64,000 nt of DNA from CAYZAW01 sp964476505. Its GTDB lineage: Bacteria > Bacillota > Clostridia > Christensenellales > CAG-138. Positions within the stretch are counted from its first letter, which is position 1, and each line of letters begins with the position of its first letter. The translations under genes were made by a program, and so were the position numbers. Below are positions 9,029 to 17,080 of this stretch, in pieces. The stretch spans positions 1 to 64,000 of the forward strand of contig CAYZAW010000005.1 in the NCBI GenBank assembly GCA_964476505.1, read 5' to 3'. The notes below the pieces were generated by a model. It searched no databases. It saw nothing but the letters and a program-made list of their open reading frames with translations, and was not told where the DNA came from.

Positions 9029-10258
9029 TTATGCTTTTGCAGCCGCTGCGGGAATCCGTATCCGCTCGATCACCTTGCGGCAGCGTGCGGTGTTGTACAG
9101 CACCGGCACCGGGTACAGCGGGTTGCACTCCTTTAGGGCAAACCCTATCATCTGCGGAATGTCCGCATCCTTGATGAAATCGAACCCGGTGGGGATGTGC
9201 ATGCGGGCGTTCATGGCGCGGATCTCCGCAATGAACGCTTTGGCCTTGGCTTCCTCCCTCGCCGCGCCGGAAAGCCCCGCGATATCGTACAGCCGCGCCA
9301 GCTTCGCATTCACTGTTTCGCCGTAATCCTCCAACACATAGGGAAGTATCACCGCGTTTGCTAAGCCGTGCGGCGTGTTATAAAAGCCTCCAAGCGTGTG
9401 CGCGATGGTATGCACGTTGCCTACCCCCGCCCGTGTAAACGCCCAGCCCGCTTTATAGGAGGCCAATAACAGCGCCTCCCGCGCCTCCATGTCCGCACCG
9501 TTTTCGTATGCGCGTTCCAAATAGCGGAATATTGCCTGCACCGCTTCCTCGGAAAACGCTCTGGTTTCCTTGGTGGTGTAGTGTACGCATAGGTACGCCT
9601 CTACCGCGTGTGTAAGCGCGTCCATGCCGGTGGTGGAGGTGATATGCTGCGGCAGCCCCAGCGTTAAGGCGGGGTCCAATACCGCATACTTGGGAATCAA
9701 CGAAAGATCGTACAAAGCATATTTGTGATGGGTCTCTTTATCCGTTATGACCGCCGCAATGGTGGTTTCTGAGCCCGTTCCGGCAGTGGTGGGCACCGCA
9801 ATAAAGGGCGGCAGCTTATGCAGCACCCTTAAAAGCCCGCCCAACTGCTGAATCGTTTTGTTGGGCTTTACAGCCCGTGCGCCCGCGCCCTTTGCAGTAT
9901 CCATGGCGGAGCCGCCGCCGATGGCAACGATACCGTTACACTGCTCCGTTTTGAACAAGGTATACGCCGCCTCCACCGTTTTGGTGGAGGGATTGGCTTC
10001 CACCTCGCTAAACAAGGCGTAGTCCATACCGCTTTGCTCCAGAAGCGCCAGGATTTTAGGCGCAACGCCTGCCTTCATTAAGCCGGGGTCAGTCACAACA
10101 AGGGCTTTTTGCACGCCCATTCCCTTCAGCAGCGCCGGAATGCGGCTAATACTGTTTTGGCCGGAAACCACCTCTGCCTTTCTCCACGGCAGCAGGTGCG
10201 CGCCAGCGCCAAACACCACTTGGAATATGCGATACCATAGCTTCTTCAAAGCCCACAT
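9029..10258 (-). CDS. Iron-containing alcohol dehydrogenase
   Basis: This 409-residue protein belongs to the type III (Fe-dependent) alcohol dehydrogenases, which oxidise or reduce alcohols and aldehydes with NAD(P). The NAD-binding GGGSAMDTAKG lies near residue 115. PTTAGTGSE and the metal-binding set (GMDALTHAVEAY, then HTIAHTLGGFYNTPHG) are all present. The substrate is not predictable; butanol, 1,3-propanediol and lactaldehyde dehydrogenases share these motifs. It lies 21 nt downstream of the SGNH hydrolase gene on the same strand and is probably cotranscribed with it. The first residues (MWALKKLWYRIFQVVFG) add an amphipathic helix not seen in many relatives. Confidence 0.9.
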   Translation of the reverse strand: MWALKKLWYRIFQVVFGAGAHLLPWRKAEVVSGQNSISRIPALLKGMGVQKALVVTDPGLMKAGVAPKILALLEQSGMDYALFSEVEANPSTKTVEAAYTLFKTEQCNGIVAIGGGSAMDTAKGAGARAVKPNKTIQQLGGLLRVLHKLPPFIAVPTTAGTGSETTIAAVITDKETHHKYALYDLSLIPKYAVLDPALTLGLPQHITSTTGMDALTHAVEAYLCVHYTTKETRAFSEEAVQAIFRYLERAYENGADMEAREALLLASYKAGWAFTRAGVGNVHTIAHTLGGFYNTPHGLANAVILPYVLEDYGETVNAKLARLYDIAGLSGAAREEAKAKAFIAEIRAMNARMHIPTGFDFIKDADIPQMIGFALKECNPLYPVPVLYNTARCRKVIERIRIPAAAAKA

Positions 10259-10279
10259 AACGCTACCTCCACACTTTAT

Positions 10280-10924
10280 TTATGCCTCCGCCATCCACTC
10301 CGTCAGATGCCGGTAAATCGCCGCCGCCAGCTTTTTATGCTCTGCCTCGTCCATATGCTCCTGATCGATCTCGCTTGGTACGGCATACTCCGACGCAGCC
10401 ATAAACCCGCAGCCGTATTTTTGTGCGACCCGCCGGTACACCTCTTTTAATCCCTTGGCGGTTTCAACGGATTCCGCAGAGAATTCCGGATCGAAGCCCG
10501 GCAGATGCACCTTCTCCCCAAGGAGAATGGGCGATACAATAAATACCCCCGGCGCATCCCCGTTTGGGCCGCAGTGGGAGCGCTGTATCACTTCTACCAG
10601 CCGCTCCACGCAATACGCGATCTGATCCGCCGAAATGGAGTAGAAGGATTTACAGTCGTTGGTGCCAAGCATCAGTACTACAACATCCACCGGCTTTGTT
10701 AGTTCCAGCGCCGCAGGCAGAGCGGTGATTCCGTTCTTCCCCGCCCGTGTCTCGTCCTCGAACACCGTTGTACGGCCAACGTTGCCGTCCTCGATCACGC
10801 GGCAGCCGCTTCCTAAGTATTGCCCCAAAAGGCACGTCCAGCGCTGTTGTTCGCTATACCTGCCGGAGCCGTCCGGCTTGTAGCCGTAGGTATTGGAATC
10901 TCCGTAACACAATATCGTCTTCAT
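10280..10924 (-). CDS. SGNH/GDSL-family hydrolase
   Basis: A 214-residue cytoplasmic esterase/lipase-like enzyme with no signal peptide. Block I is GDSNTYG near residue 9 (nucleophile Ser), block III is GTND near 88, and the C-terminal catalytic pair lies in MDEAEHKKLA. It resembles the arylesterase / acyl-CoA thioesterase branch (YGDSNTYGYKPDG). Deacylation of a small ester is a fair guess, but the substrate is unknown. It is the first gene of a probable two-gene operon with the alcohol dehydrogenase and diverges from carA. Confidence 0.85.
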   Translation of the reverse strand: MKTILCYGDSNTYGYKPDGSGRYSEQQRWTCLLGQYLGSGCRVIEDGNVGRTTVFEDETRAGKNGITALPAALELTKPVDVVVLMLGTNDCKSFYSISADQIAYCVERLVEVIQRSHCGPNGDAPGVFIVSPILLGEKVHLPGFDPEFSAESVETAKGLKEVYRRVAQKYGCGFMAASEYAVPSEIDQEHMDEAEHKKLAAAIYRHLTEWMAEA

Positions 10925-11047
10925 GTTTTACAGTATATCAAACCATATAAGGTTTTTCATCAGAAACATTTTCTAAATGATTGCATTGATTTATCCATCT
11001 ATTACGAACATTCTTGCCATGATATGATTTTAACGTTCCATTTTTCG

Positions 11048-11075
11048 TTGACTTTTTCCTTTGTTACCGTATAAT
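11048..11075 (+). promoter_or_regulatory. SigA-type promoter of carA
   Basis: TTGACT (11048-11053), a 16-bp spacer and TATAAT (11070-11075) lie 33 bp upstream of the carA ATG. I see no PyrR-binding or T-box-like structure in the short leader. Confidence 0.75.
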
Positions 11076-11108
11076 AAGTGAGAAGAAACGAAAAAGCGGG
11101 GGTATTGT

Positions 11109-12179
11109 ATGAAGAAAGCCGCCATTGTACTGTCCAACGGGTCAGTATTTACCGGTTACCGCATTGGCGCGGATTGTGCCGCCGCCGGGGAATTGGTGTT
11201 CACCACCGGCATGTGCGGCTATATTGAAACCTTGAGCGACCCCAGCTTTTACGGACAGATCGTATTGCAAACCTTCCCGCTCATCGGTAATTACGGGATG
11301 ATCCCGGCGGATATGGAAAGCCCCAATAGCGTTGTTTCCGGGTATGTGGTCCGCGAGTTATGCGGCCAGCCGTCCAATTTTCGCTCAAGCGAAACATTGG
11401 ACGTTTTTTTGAAGAAAGCGGGCGTGCCCGGCATCTGCGGTGTGGATACCCGCGCCATTACCCGCATCATACGTGAATACGGCGTTATGAACGCCGCCAT
11501 TGTAGACGACGCTTCGCAGGCGGACTTGGAGCACCTAAAAGCAATTCAAGTAAAAAACGCCGTAGCTTCCGTCAGCTGCAAGCAGGCGTACCATTCCCCC
11601 GCAACAGGGGAGGCGCGCTTTACCGTTGCGCTGTTGGACTTTGGCGCAAAAGCAAATATCGTGCGGGAATTAAACCGCCGCGGCTGCAATGTGCATGTGC
11701 TGCCATACGATACAACGGCAGAAGAAGTACTGTCTCTTAAGCCGGACGGGCTGATGCTTAGCAACGGTCCCGGCGACCCGGCGGAAAACACGCAGGTCAT
11801 TCAGGAGATCAAAAAGCTGTTAGGAAAAGTGCCGATGTTTGGCATCTGCTTAGGGCACCAGCTGTTGGCGCTTGCCAACGGCGCTTCCACCTACAAATTG
11901 AAATACGGCCACCGGGGCGCTAACCAGCCGGTAAAGGATCTAACAACAGGTCGGGTATACATCACCAGCCAGAACCACGGCTATGCGGTGGACGGCAGCA
12001 CGCTTGCCGCCTCGGGCGGGCAGGTGCGCTTTATAAACGCCAACGATCATACCTGCGAGGGGATCGACTATCCCGCGATCCACGCGTTTTCCGTACAGTA
12101 TCACCCGGAAGCTTGCGCGGGGCCCTTGGACTCCGCTTATCTGTTCGACCGCTTTATCAGCATGATGGAGGTGCGGTAA
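11109..12179 (+). CDS. carA: Carbamoyl-phosphate synthase small subunit
   Basis: The glutaminase subunit that feeds ammonia from glutamine to CarB for carbamoyl phosphate, the precursor of pyrimidines and arginine. It has 356 residues, the normal family length. The N-terminal CPSase small-chain domain is followed by a class I amidotransferase domain with the nucleophile Cys in MFGICLGHQ (about residue 245) and the His/Glu pair in VQYHPEA. The RBS GCGGGGG precedes the ATG. carB starts 1 nt after the stop behind its own GGAGGTG, so the two are coupled. The pathway branch served (pyr or arg) cannot be told, as no further biosynthesis genes of either are adjacent. Confidence 0.95.
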   Translation: MKKAAIVLSNGSVFTGYRIGADCAAAGELVFTTGMCGYIETLSDPSFYGQIVLQTFPLIGNYGMIPADMESPNSVVSGYVVRELCGQPSNFRSSETLDVFLKKAGVPGICGVDTRAITRIIREYGVMNAAIVDDASQADLEHLKAIQVKNAVASVSCKQAYHSPATGEARFTVALLDFGAKANIVRELNRRGCNVHVLPYDTTAEEVLSLKPDGLMLSNGPGDPAENTQVIQEIKKLLGKVPMFGICLGHQLLALANGASTYKLKYGHRGANQPVKDLTTGRVYITSQNHGYAVDGSTLAASGGQVRFINANDHTCEGIDYPAIHAFSVQYHPEACAGPLDSAYLFDRFISMMEVR

Positions 12180-12180
12180 C

Positions 12181-15100
12181 ATGCCTTTAGACGAACGTAT
12201 CAAAAAAGTATTGATGATAGGCTCCGGTCCCATCGTGATAGGCCAGGCCGCCGAGTTCGATTATGCGGGCGCACAGGCCTGCCGGGTGTTGAAGGATGCG
12301 GGCGTAAACGTGGTGCTGGTAAACTCCAACCCCGCCACCATCATGACGGACAAATCCCTAGCAGATGAGATCTATTTAGAACCTTTAACGGAGCATACCA
12401 TCCGCCGCATCATCGAAAAGGAGCGGCCAGACAGCATACTGGCCTCCCTTGGCGGGCAAACGGGGCTCACCATCGCCATGCAGCTTTCCAAGAGCGGATA
12501 TTTAGAGAAAATGGGCGTGCGGCTTTTGGGTACCGATGCCGCGGCCATAGATGCTGCCGAAGACAGGCAGCTTTTTAAAGACACTATGGAGCGCATCGGT
12601 CAGCCGGTGATTCCCTCCGCCATTGCAAACGATGTTGTGCACGCTAAGGAGATCGCAAAGGAAATCGGTTACCCGGTGATCATCCGCCCGGCGTTTACCC
12701 TTGGCGGTGCGGGCGGCGGCGTAGCCTATGATGAAGCGGCGCTTGTGAATATCGCACAAAACGGCTTGGATATGTCTCCCATCACGCAGGTACTGGTGGA
12801 GCGTTATATTTTCGGCTGGAAAGAGATCGAATTTGAAGTGATGCGGGATGCGGCGGATAACGTGATCGCCGTGTGCAGCATGGAGAATTTCGACCCTGTT
12901 GGCGTACACACGGGAGACAGCATCGTCATTGCACCTGCGGTAACGCTATCCGATAAAGAATATCAAATGCTTCGAAGCGCGTCGTTGTCCATCATTTCCG
13001 CGCTGGGCATCCAAGGCGGCTGCAACTGCCAGTTCGCCTTGAACCCCGATAGCTTTGAATACGCGGTGATCGAGGTAAACCCCCGCGTTTCCCGCTCCTC
13101 CGCGCTTGCCAGCAAGGCCACCGGCTACCCCATTGCCAAGGTGACCACAAAAATTGCGCTTGGCTACACGCTGGACGAAATAGAAAACGCCGTTACAGGC
13201 AAAACCTGCGCCTGCTTTGAGCCTACGCTGGATTACGTGGTGGTAAAGCTGCCCCGCTGGCCCTTTGATAAATTCGTACACGCTTCCCGTGCGCTTGGCA
13301 CGCAGATGAAGGCCACCGGCGAGGTGATGGCGATTGCCCCGTCCTTTGAGATGGCTCTGTTAAAGGCCGTGCGCGGTGCGGAAATATCGCTGGACACCCT
13401 GAATCTAAAAGCCCTTGCCGGCTGCGATTACCGGGAAAAGCTGAAGCAGGCAGACGATTTGCGCCTGTTTACGCTGTTTTATGCCCTCAAGCAGGGCGCA
13501 ACAGTAGACGAATTGTTCCAACAAACGCGTATCGACCGTTGGTTCTTATATAAATTAGCACATTTGGCGCAATATGAAACCGCCATAACAAATCGTGTGC
13601 TGACCGAAGAGCAGTATGCAGAGGGCAAGCGCTTAGGCTACACGGATAAGGCTTTGGAGCGTATCAGTAACAATCCCCTTCCCCTCCACCGCGCACCTGT
13701 ATACAAAATGGTGGATACCTGCGGCGCGGAGTTTGCCGCCCAAACGCCCTATTTTTACGCCACCTATGACGACGAGTGCGAGTCTCGCCCCATCGACCGC
13801 AGCAAGAAGGAGCGCATCATCGTGCTGGGCTCGGGGCCTATTCGCATAGGCCAAGGCATTGAGTTCGACTATTCCTCCGTGCATTGCGCCCGCACCCTGC
13901 AGGAGCTGGGCTACGATGTGATTATCGTAAACAACAACCCGGAAACCGTTTCCACGGACTTTGACACCTCCAACCGCCTGTACTTTGAGCCGCTCTGTGA
14001 GGAGGACGTAAAAAGCATCGTTGCCATAGAGCAGCCCATCGGCGTGGTGGTGGCGTTTGGCGGGCAAACCGCCATAAAGCTCACGAAATCGCTCCATGAA
14101 GCGGGCATTCAAATTTTAGGCACCTCGGCGGAAAGCATCGATATGGCGGAGGATCGGGAACGGTTCGACGCGTTACTGGAAAAATTTCACATCCGCCGCC
14201 CCAAGGGCATGGGCGTGGTCACCAAGGAGGAAGCCATCCATGCGGCAAATACGCTGGGTTTCCCCGTGCTGGTACGGCCTTCCTACGTGATTGGCGGGCA
14301 GAACATGACCATTGCCTATACGCCGGAGGATGTTGCGCAGTATATGGACTTGATACTGGCGCAAAACATCGAAAACCCCGTGCTGGTGGATCAATACCTG
14401 ATGGGCATGGAGCTGGAGGTAGACGTGATTTCCGACGGCGTAGACGTGCTGATTCCCGGCATTATGGAGCATATCGAGCGGGCGGGCGTGCACTCCGGAG
14501 ACTCCATTGCCATGTATCCGCCGCAAAACATTACAGATGCCATGCACGACATCATTGTGGACTGCTCCACCAAGCTGGCGCTTGCCATGGGCACCAAGGG
14601 GCTCATCAATATTCAATACTTGGTGTATGAGGATGAACTGTATGTGATCGAAGTAAACCCGCGAGCGTCCCGCACCATCCCCTATATCAGCAAGGTAACG
14701 GGCGTGCCTATGGTGGCATTGGCAACCAAGATCATGGTAGGCGCAAAGCTGCGGGAGCTGGGCTACGGCACGGGCTTATACCGCACACCGCCGTATATCG
14801 CGGTGAAGGTGCCCGTATTTTCCTTCGAAAAGCTTTCTGACGCAAACTCAGAATTAGGGCCGGAAATGAAATCCACCGGCGAGGTATTGGGCGTTGGTAA
14901 AACCCGGGAGGAAGCCCTGTTCAAAGGACTGCTGGCGGCGGGCTACCGCCTGCCCCGTTCGGTTTACGAGCGCAAGGGCGGGGTGCTTATCAGCGTAACC
15001 AAAAAAAGCAGGTTGGAGATCATCCGCTTGGCAAAAAAGCTGAACGATCTTGGCCTTACGATCTACGCCACCCCCGGCACGGCGGACTCCATTTCCCAGC

Positions 15101-16218
15101 TTGGCATCGACGTGCGCCGGGTAAACCGGCTGTCGGAAGACAATAGCATATTCGACGTACTGGAGTCGGGTGCGATCAACTACATCGTGTTTACCGGCGC
15201 TTCCAAAAAAAGCACCATACAGGACTACACCCGCCTGCACCGCCGCGCCTTACAGCTTGGCGTTGCCTGCTTTACCTCGCTGGATACGGCAAACGCGCTG
15301 GCCGACATCATTCAAAGCGGCTTCAACGAGGGCAATACGGAGCTCATCGATATCTGCCATATGCGCAAGGAGCGCCAGCGTATTTCCTTCCGCAAAATGC
15401 AGGGCGCAGGCAACGACTGCATCGTGCTGGACAACCGAAACGGCTCCATCACCTGCCCGGAATCCCTTGCGATACTGTTTTGCAACCGGCATTCCGGTAT
15501 CGGCTCCGAGGGCGTTGTGTTGATTGAGCGCTCGGACTGCGCCGATGCAAAAATGCGCATGTTCAATCAGGACGGCAGCGAGGGCGGCATGGGCGGCAAC
15601 AGCATCCGTTGCGTGGCGAAGTACCTGTTTGACAACGGCATTGTGGATGGCGACCACCTGACGGTGGAAACCAATAGCGGCATTAAGGAGCTGGACATCA
15701 AGCTGTACGACGGCAAGGTACGCTCGGTGCGGGTAAACATCGGCAAGCCCCGCTTTGCCCCGGCAAGCATCCCCACCACCCTTCCAGGAGAGCGTATACA
15801 AAACTATCCCCTGACTGTTGCCGGGCAGGAATTCCATATCAACTGCGTATCCTTCGGAAACCCGCACTGCGTGGTGTTCTGCGAACGAATCGACACGCTG
15901 GACTTGGCGTATATCGGCCCGCAGTTTGAAAACGACCTCTCGCTGTTCCCGGAGCGCATCAATACGGAATTTGTGCGGGTGGTCAACCGCAAGACCCTTC
16001 GCATGCGCGCATGGGAGCGCGGCAACGGCGAAACATGGGCCTGCGGCACGGGCGCTTGTGCTTCCGTTGTAGCGGCGGTGGAAAACGGCTTGTGCGACCG
16101 CGATACGGATATCACCGTAAAAATGGTTGGCGGGGATTTGACCGTCCGCTACACAAACGAGGCCGTGTATTTAACCGGCAATACCAGCCTGATATTCGAA
16201 GGGGTCATTGAGTATTAA
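12181..16218 (+). CDS. carB-dapF: CarB-DapF fusion: carbamoyl-phosphate synthase large subunit joined to diaminopimelate epimerase
   Basis: One uninterrupted frame of 1345 residues. Residues 1 to about 1060 are a full CarB: two ATP-grasp halves (GSGPIVIGQAAEFDYAG near 12 and GSGPIRIGQGIEFDYSS near 552) and the MGS-like allosteric domain (RKGGVLISVTKKSR, ATPGTAD). From about 1066 a complete DapF domain follows (KMQGAGNDC, then ERGNGETWACGTGACA). DapF makes meso-diaminopimelate for lysine and peptidoglycan. An internal ATG at 15361 sits at the joint but lacks an RBS. In DapF the second catalytic Cys is present (Cys1288), but the first lies in a motif that is normally CGN-G/A-xRC and reads GGNSIRC here, so Gly1138 replaces it. 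The RBS of the whole frame is GGAGGTG before ATG 12181. Confidence 0.9.
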   Translation: MPLDERIKKVLMIGSGPIVIGQAAEFDYAGAQACRVLKDAGVNVVLVNSNPATIMTDKSLADEIYLEPLTEHTIRRIIEKERPDSILASLGGQTGLTIAMQLSKSGYLEKMGVRLLGTDAAAIDAAEDRQLFKDTMERIGQPVIPSAIANDVVHAKEIAKEIGYPVIIRPAFTLGGAGGGVAYDEAALVNIAQNGLDMSPITQVLVERYIFGWKEIEFEVMRDAADNVIAVCSMENFDPVGVHTGDSIVIAPAVTLSDKEYQMLRSASLSIISALGIQGGCNCQFALNPDSFEYAVIEVNPRVSRSSALASKATGYPIAKVTTKIALGYTLDEIENAVTGKTCACFEPTLDYVVVKLPRWPFDKFVHASRALGTQMKATGEVMAIAPSFEMALLKAVRGAEISLDTLNLKALAGCDYREKLKQADDLRLFTLFYALKQGATVDELFQQTRIDRWFLYKLAHLAQYETAITNRVLTEEQYAEGKRLGYTDKALERISNNPLPLHRAPVYKMVDTCGAEFAAQTPYFYATYDDECESRPIDRSKKERIIVLGSGPIRIGQGIEFDYSSVHCARTLQELGYDVIIVNNNPETVSTDFDTSNRLYFEPLCEEDVKSIVAIEQPIGVVVAFGGQTAIKLTKSLHEAGIQILGTSAESIDMAEDRERFDALLEKFHIRRPKGMGVVTKEEAIHAANTLGFPVLVRPSYVIGGQNMTIAYTPEDVAQYMDLILAQNIENPVLVDQYLMGMELEVDVISDGVDVLIPGIMEHIERAGVHSGDSIAMYPPQNITDAMHDIIVDCSTKLALAMGTKGLINIQYLVYEDELYVIEVNPRASRTIPYISKVTGVPMVALATKIMVGAKLRELGYGTGLYRTPPYIAVKVPVFSFEKLSDANSELGPEMKSTGEVLGVGKTREEALFKGLLAAGYRLPRSVYERKGGVLISVTKKSRLEIIRLAKKLNDLGLTIYATPGTADSISQLGIDVRRVNRLSEDNSIFDVLESGAINYIVFTGASKKSTIQDYTRLHRRALQLGVACFTSLDTANALADIIQSGFNEGNTELIDICHMRKERQRISFRKMQGAGNDCIVLDNRNGSITCPESLAILFCNRHSGIGSEGVVLIERSDCADAKMRMFNQDGSEGGMGGNSIRCVAKYLFDNGIVDGDHLTVETNSGIKELDIKLYDGKVRSVRVNIGKPRFAPASIPTTLPGERIQNYPLTVAGQEFHINCVSFGNPHCVVFCERIDTLDLAYIGPQFENDLSLFPERINTEFVRVVNRKTLRMRAWERGNGETWACGTGACASVVAAVENGLCDRDTDITVKMVGGDLTVRYTNEAVYLTGNTSLIFEGVIEY

Positions 16219-16226
16219 AGGCGGTT

Positions 16227-16898
16227 CTAGAATTGCAGTTCATGGGCATGCGCGTTTAGCCATGCCCGTTTTTCTTTATAATCCGGTATCACAGTTTGTA
16301 CGCTTGCCCAAAATTCACTTTGATGGTTGGGCGCTTTGATATGGCAAAGCTCATGCACCGCTACATAATCGATGATATCCGCAGGCGCCATAATGAGCCG
16401 CCATGTAAGGTTGATGTTTCCGCTGCGGCTGCAGGAGCCCCAGCGGCCATCGGCGGAGGACAGCTTAACGCTGCGGTAGGTAACGCCGCATAGCGGCGCG
16501 TACAGGTTCAGCCGTTCCGTAAAGAATTCCCGGGCAAGGGCTTTGTACCAGCGCTCCAGCATTGCCTTAACGCGTTCCGGCTCCGCCTGCGGTATCAGCA
16601 GCCGGTCTTCCTCCCAAAGCGGCTTTTTGATGCCGCCGCAGTATGTTAAATACAGCGGTTCTCCAAGCAGGAAAAACCGCTCCCCCTCAAGAAACCTGTG
16701 AGGCGGATAAACTTGGGCTTTTGTTTCCATTTCCGCTGATTTTTGCTTGATCCAAGCCGCTTTATCCATTACCACGGCATCAATATACGCCTTGGGGGTA
16801 CGAAGCGGAGCGCGCACCTCCACGCCGCCGTCTGGCAGGATGCGGATGGCAATGGTTTTTCGGCGGCTTCGAATCAATGCATAACGTTGTAATTCCAT
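16227..16898 (-). CDS. M48/SprT-like (YgjP, DUF45) zinc metallopeptidase
   Basis: From ATG 16898 this is 223 residues. The zinc motif HELCHIKAPNHQSEFW near the C-terminus is the WLM/YgjP-type HExxH with the third ligand His downstream, and the N-terminal part (IRSRRKTIAIRILPDGGVEVRAP) is typical of the DUF45 family. These proteins are predicted cytoplasmic metalloproteases without an established role. The frame stays open to an ATG at 16940. However, a -10-like TATACT ends 6 nt before ATG 16898, so the shorter form is preferred, possibly from a leaderless transcript. It converges with carB-dapF at a 9-bp gap and diverges from the next gene. Confidence 0.8.
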   Translation of the reverse strand: MELQRYALIRSRRKTIAIRILPDGGVEVRAPLRTPKAYIDAVVMDKAAWIKQKSAEMETKAQVYPPHRFLEGERFFLLGEPLYLTYCGGIKKPLWEEDRLLIPQAEPERVKAMLERWYKALAREFFTERLNLYAPLCGVTYRSVKLSSADGRWGSCSRSGNINLTWRLIMAPADIIDYVAVHELCHIKAPNHQSEFWASVQTVIPDYKEKRAWLNAHAHELQF

Positions 16899-17080
16899 AG
16901 TGGCAGTATAGCACGGATCGCAGGCGGTTTCTACGCGCATTCAACGTGTTTCGCCGCTACTTTCCTAATTTTTATCAAATCCGACTTCCATTTTTTGTAG
17001 ACGCGGCGCTTGATTTATGCCATAATTTTGTGTGTATCAATATCATATCAAGGCAGCAATGCCGTCAAGGAGAACAACCA

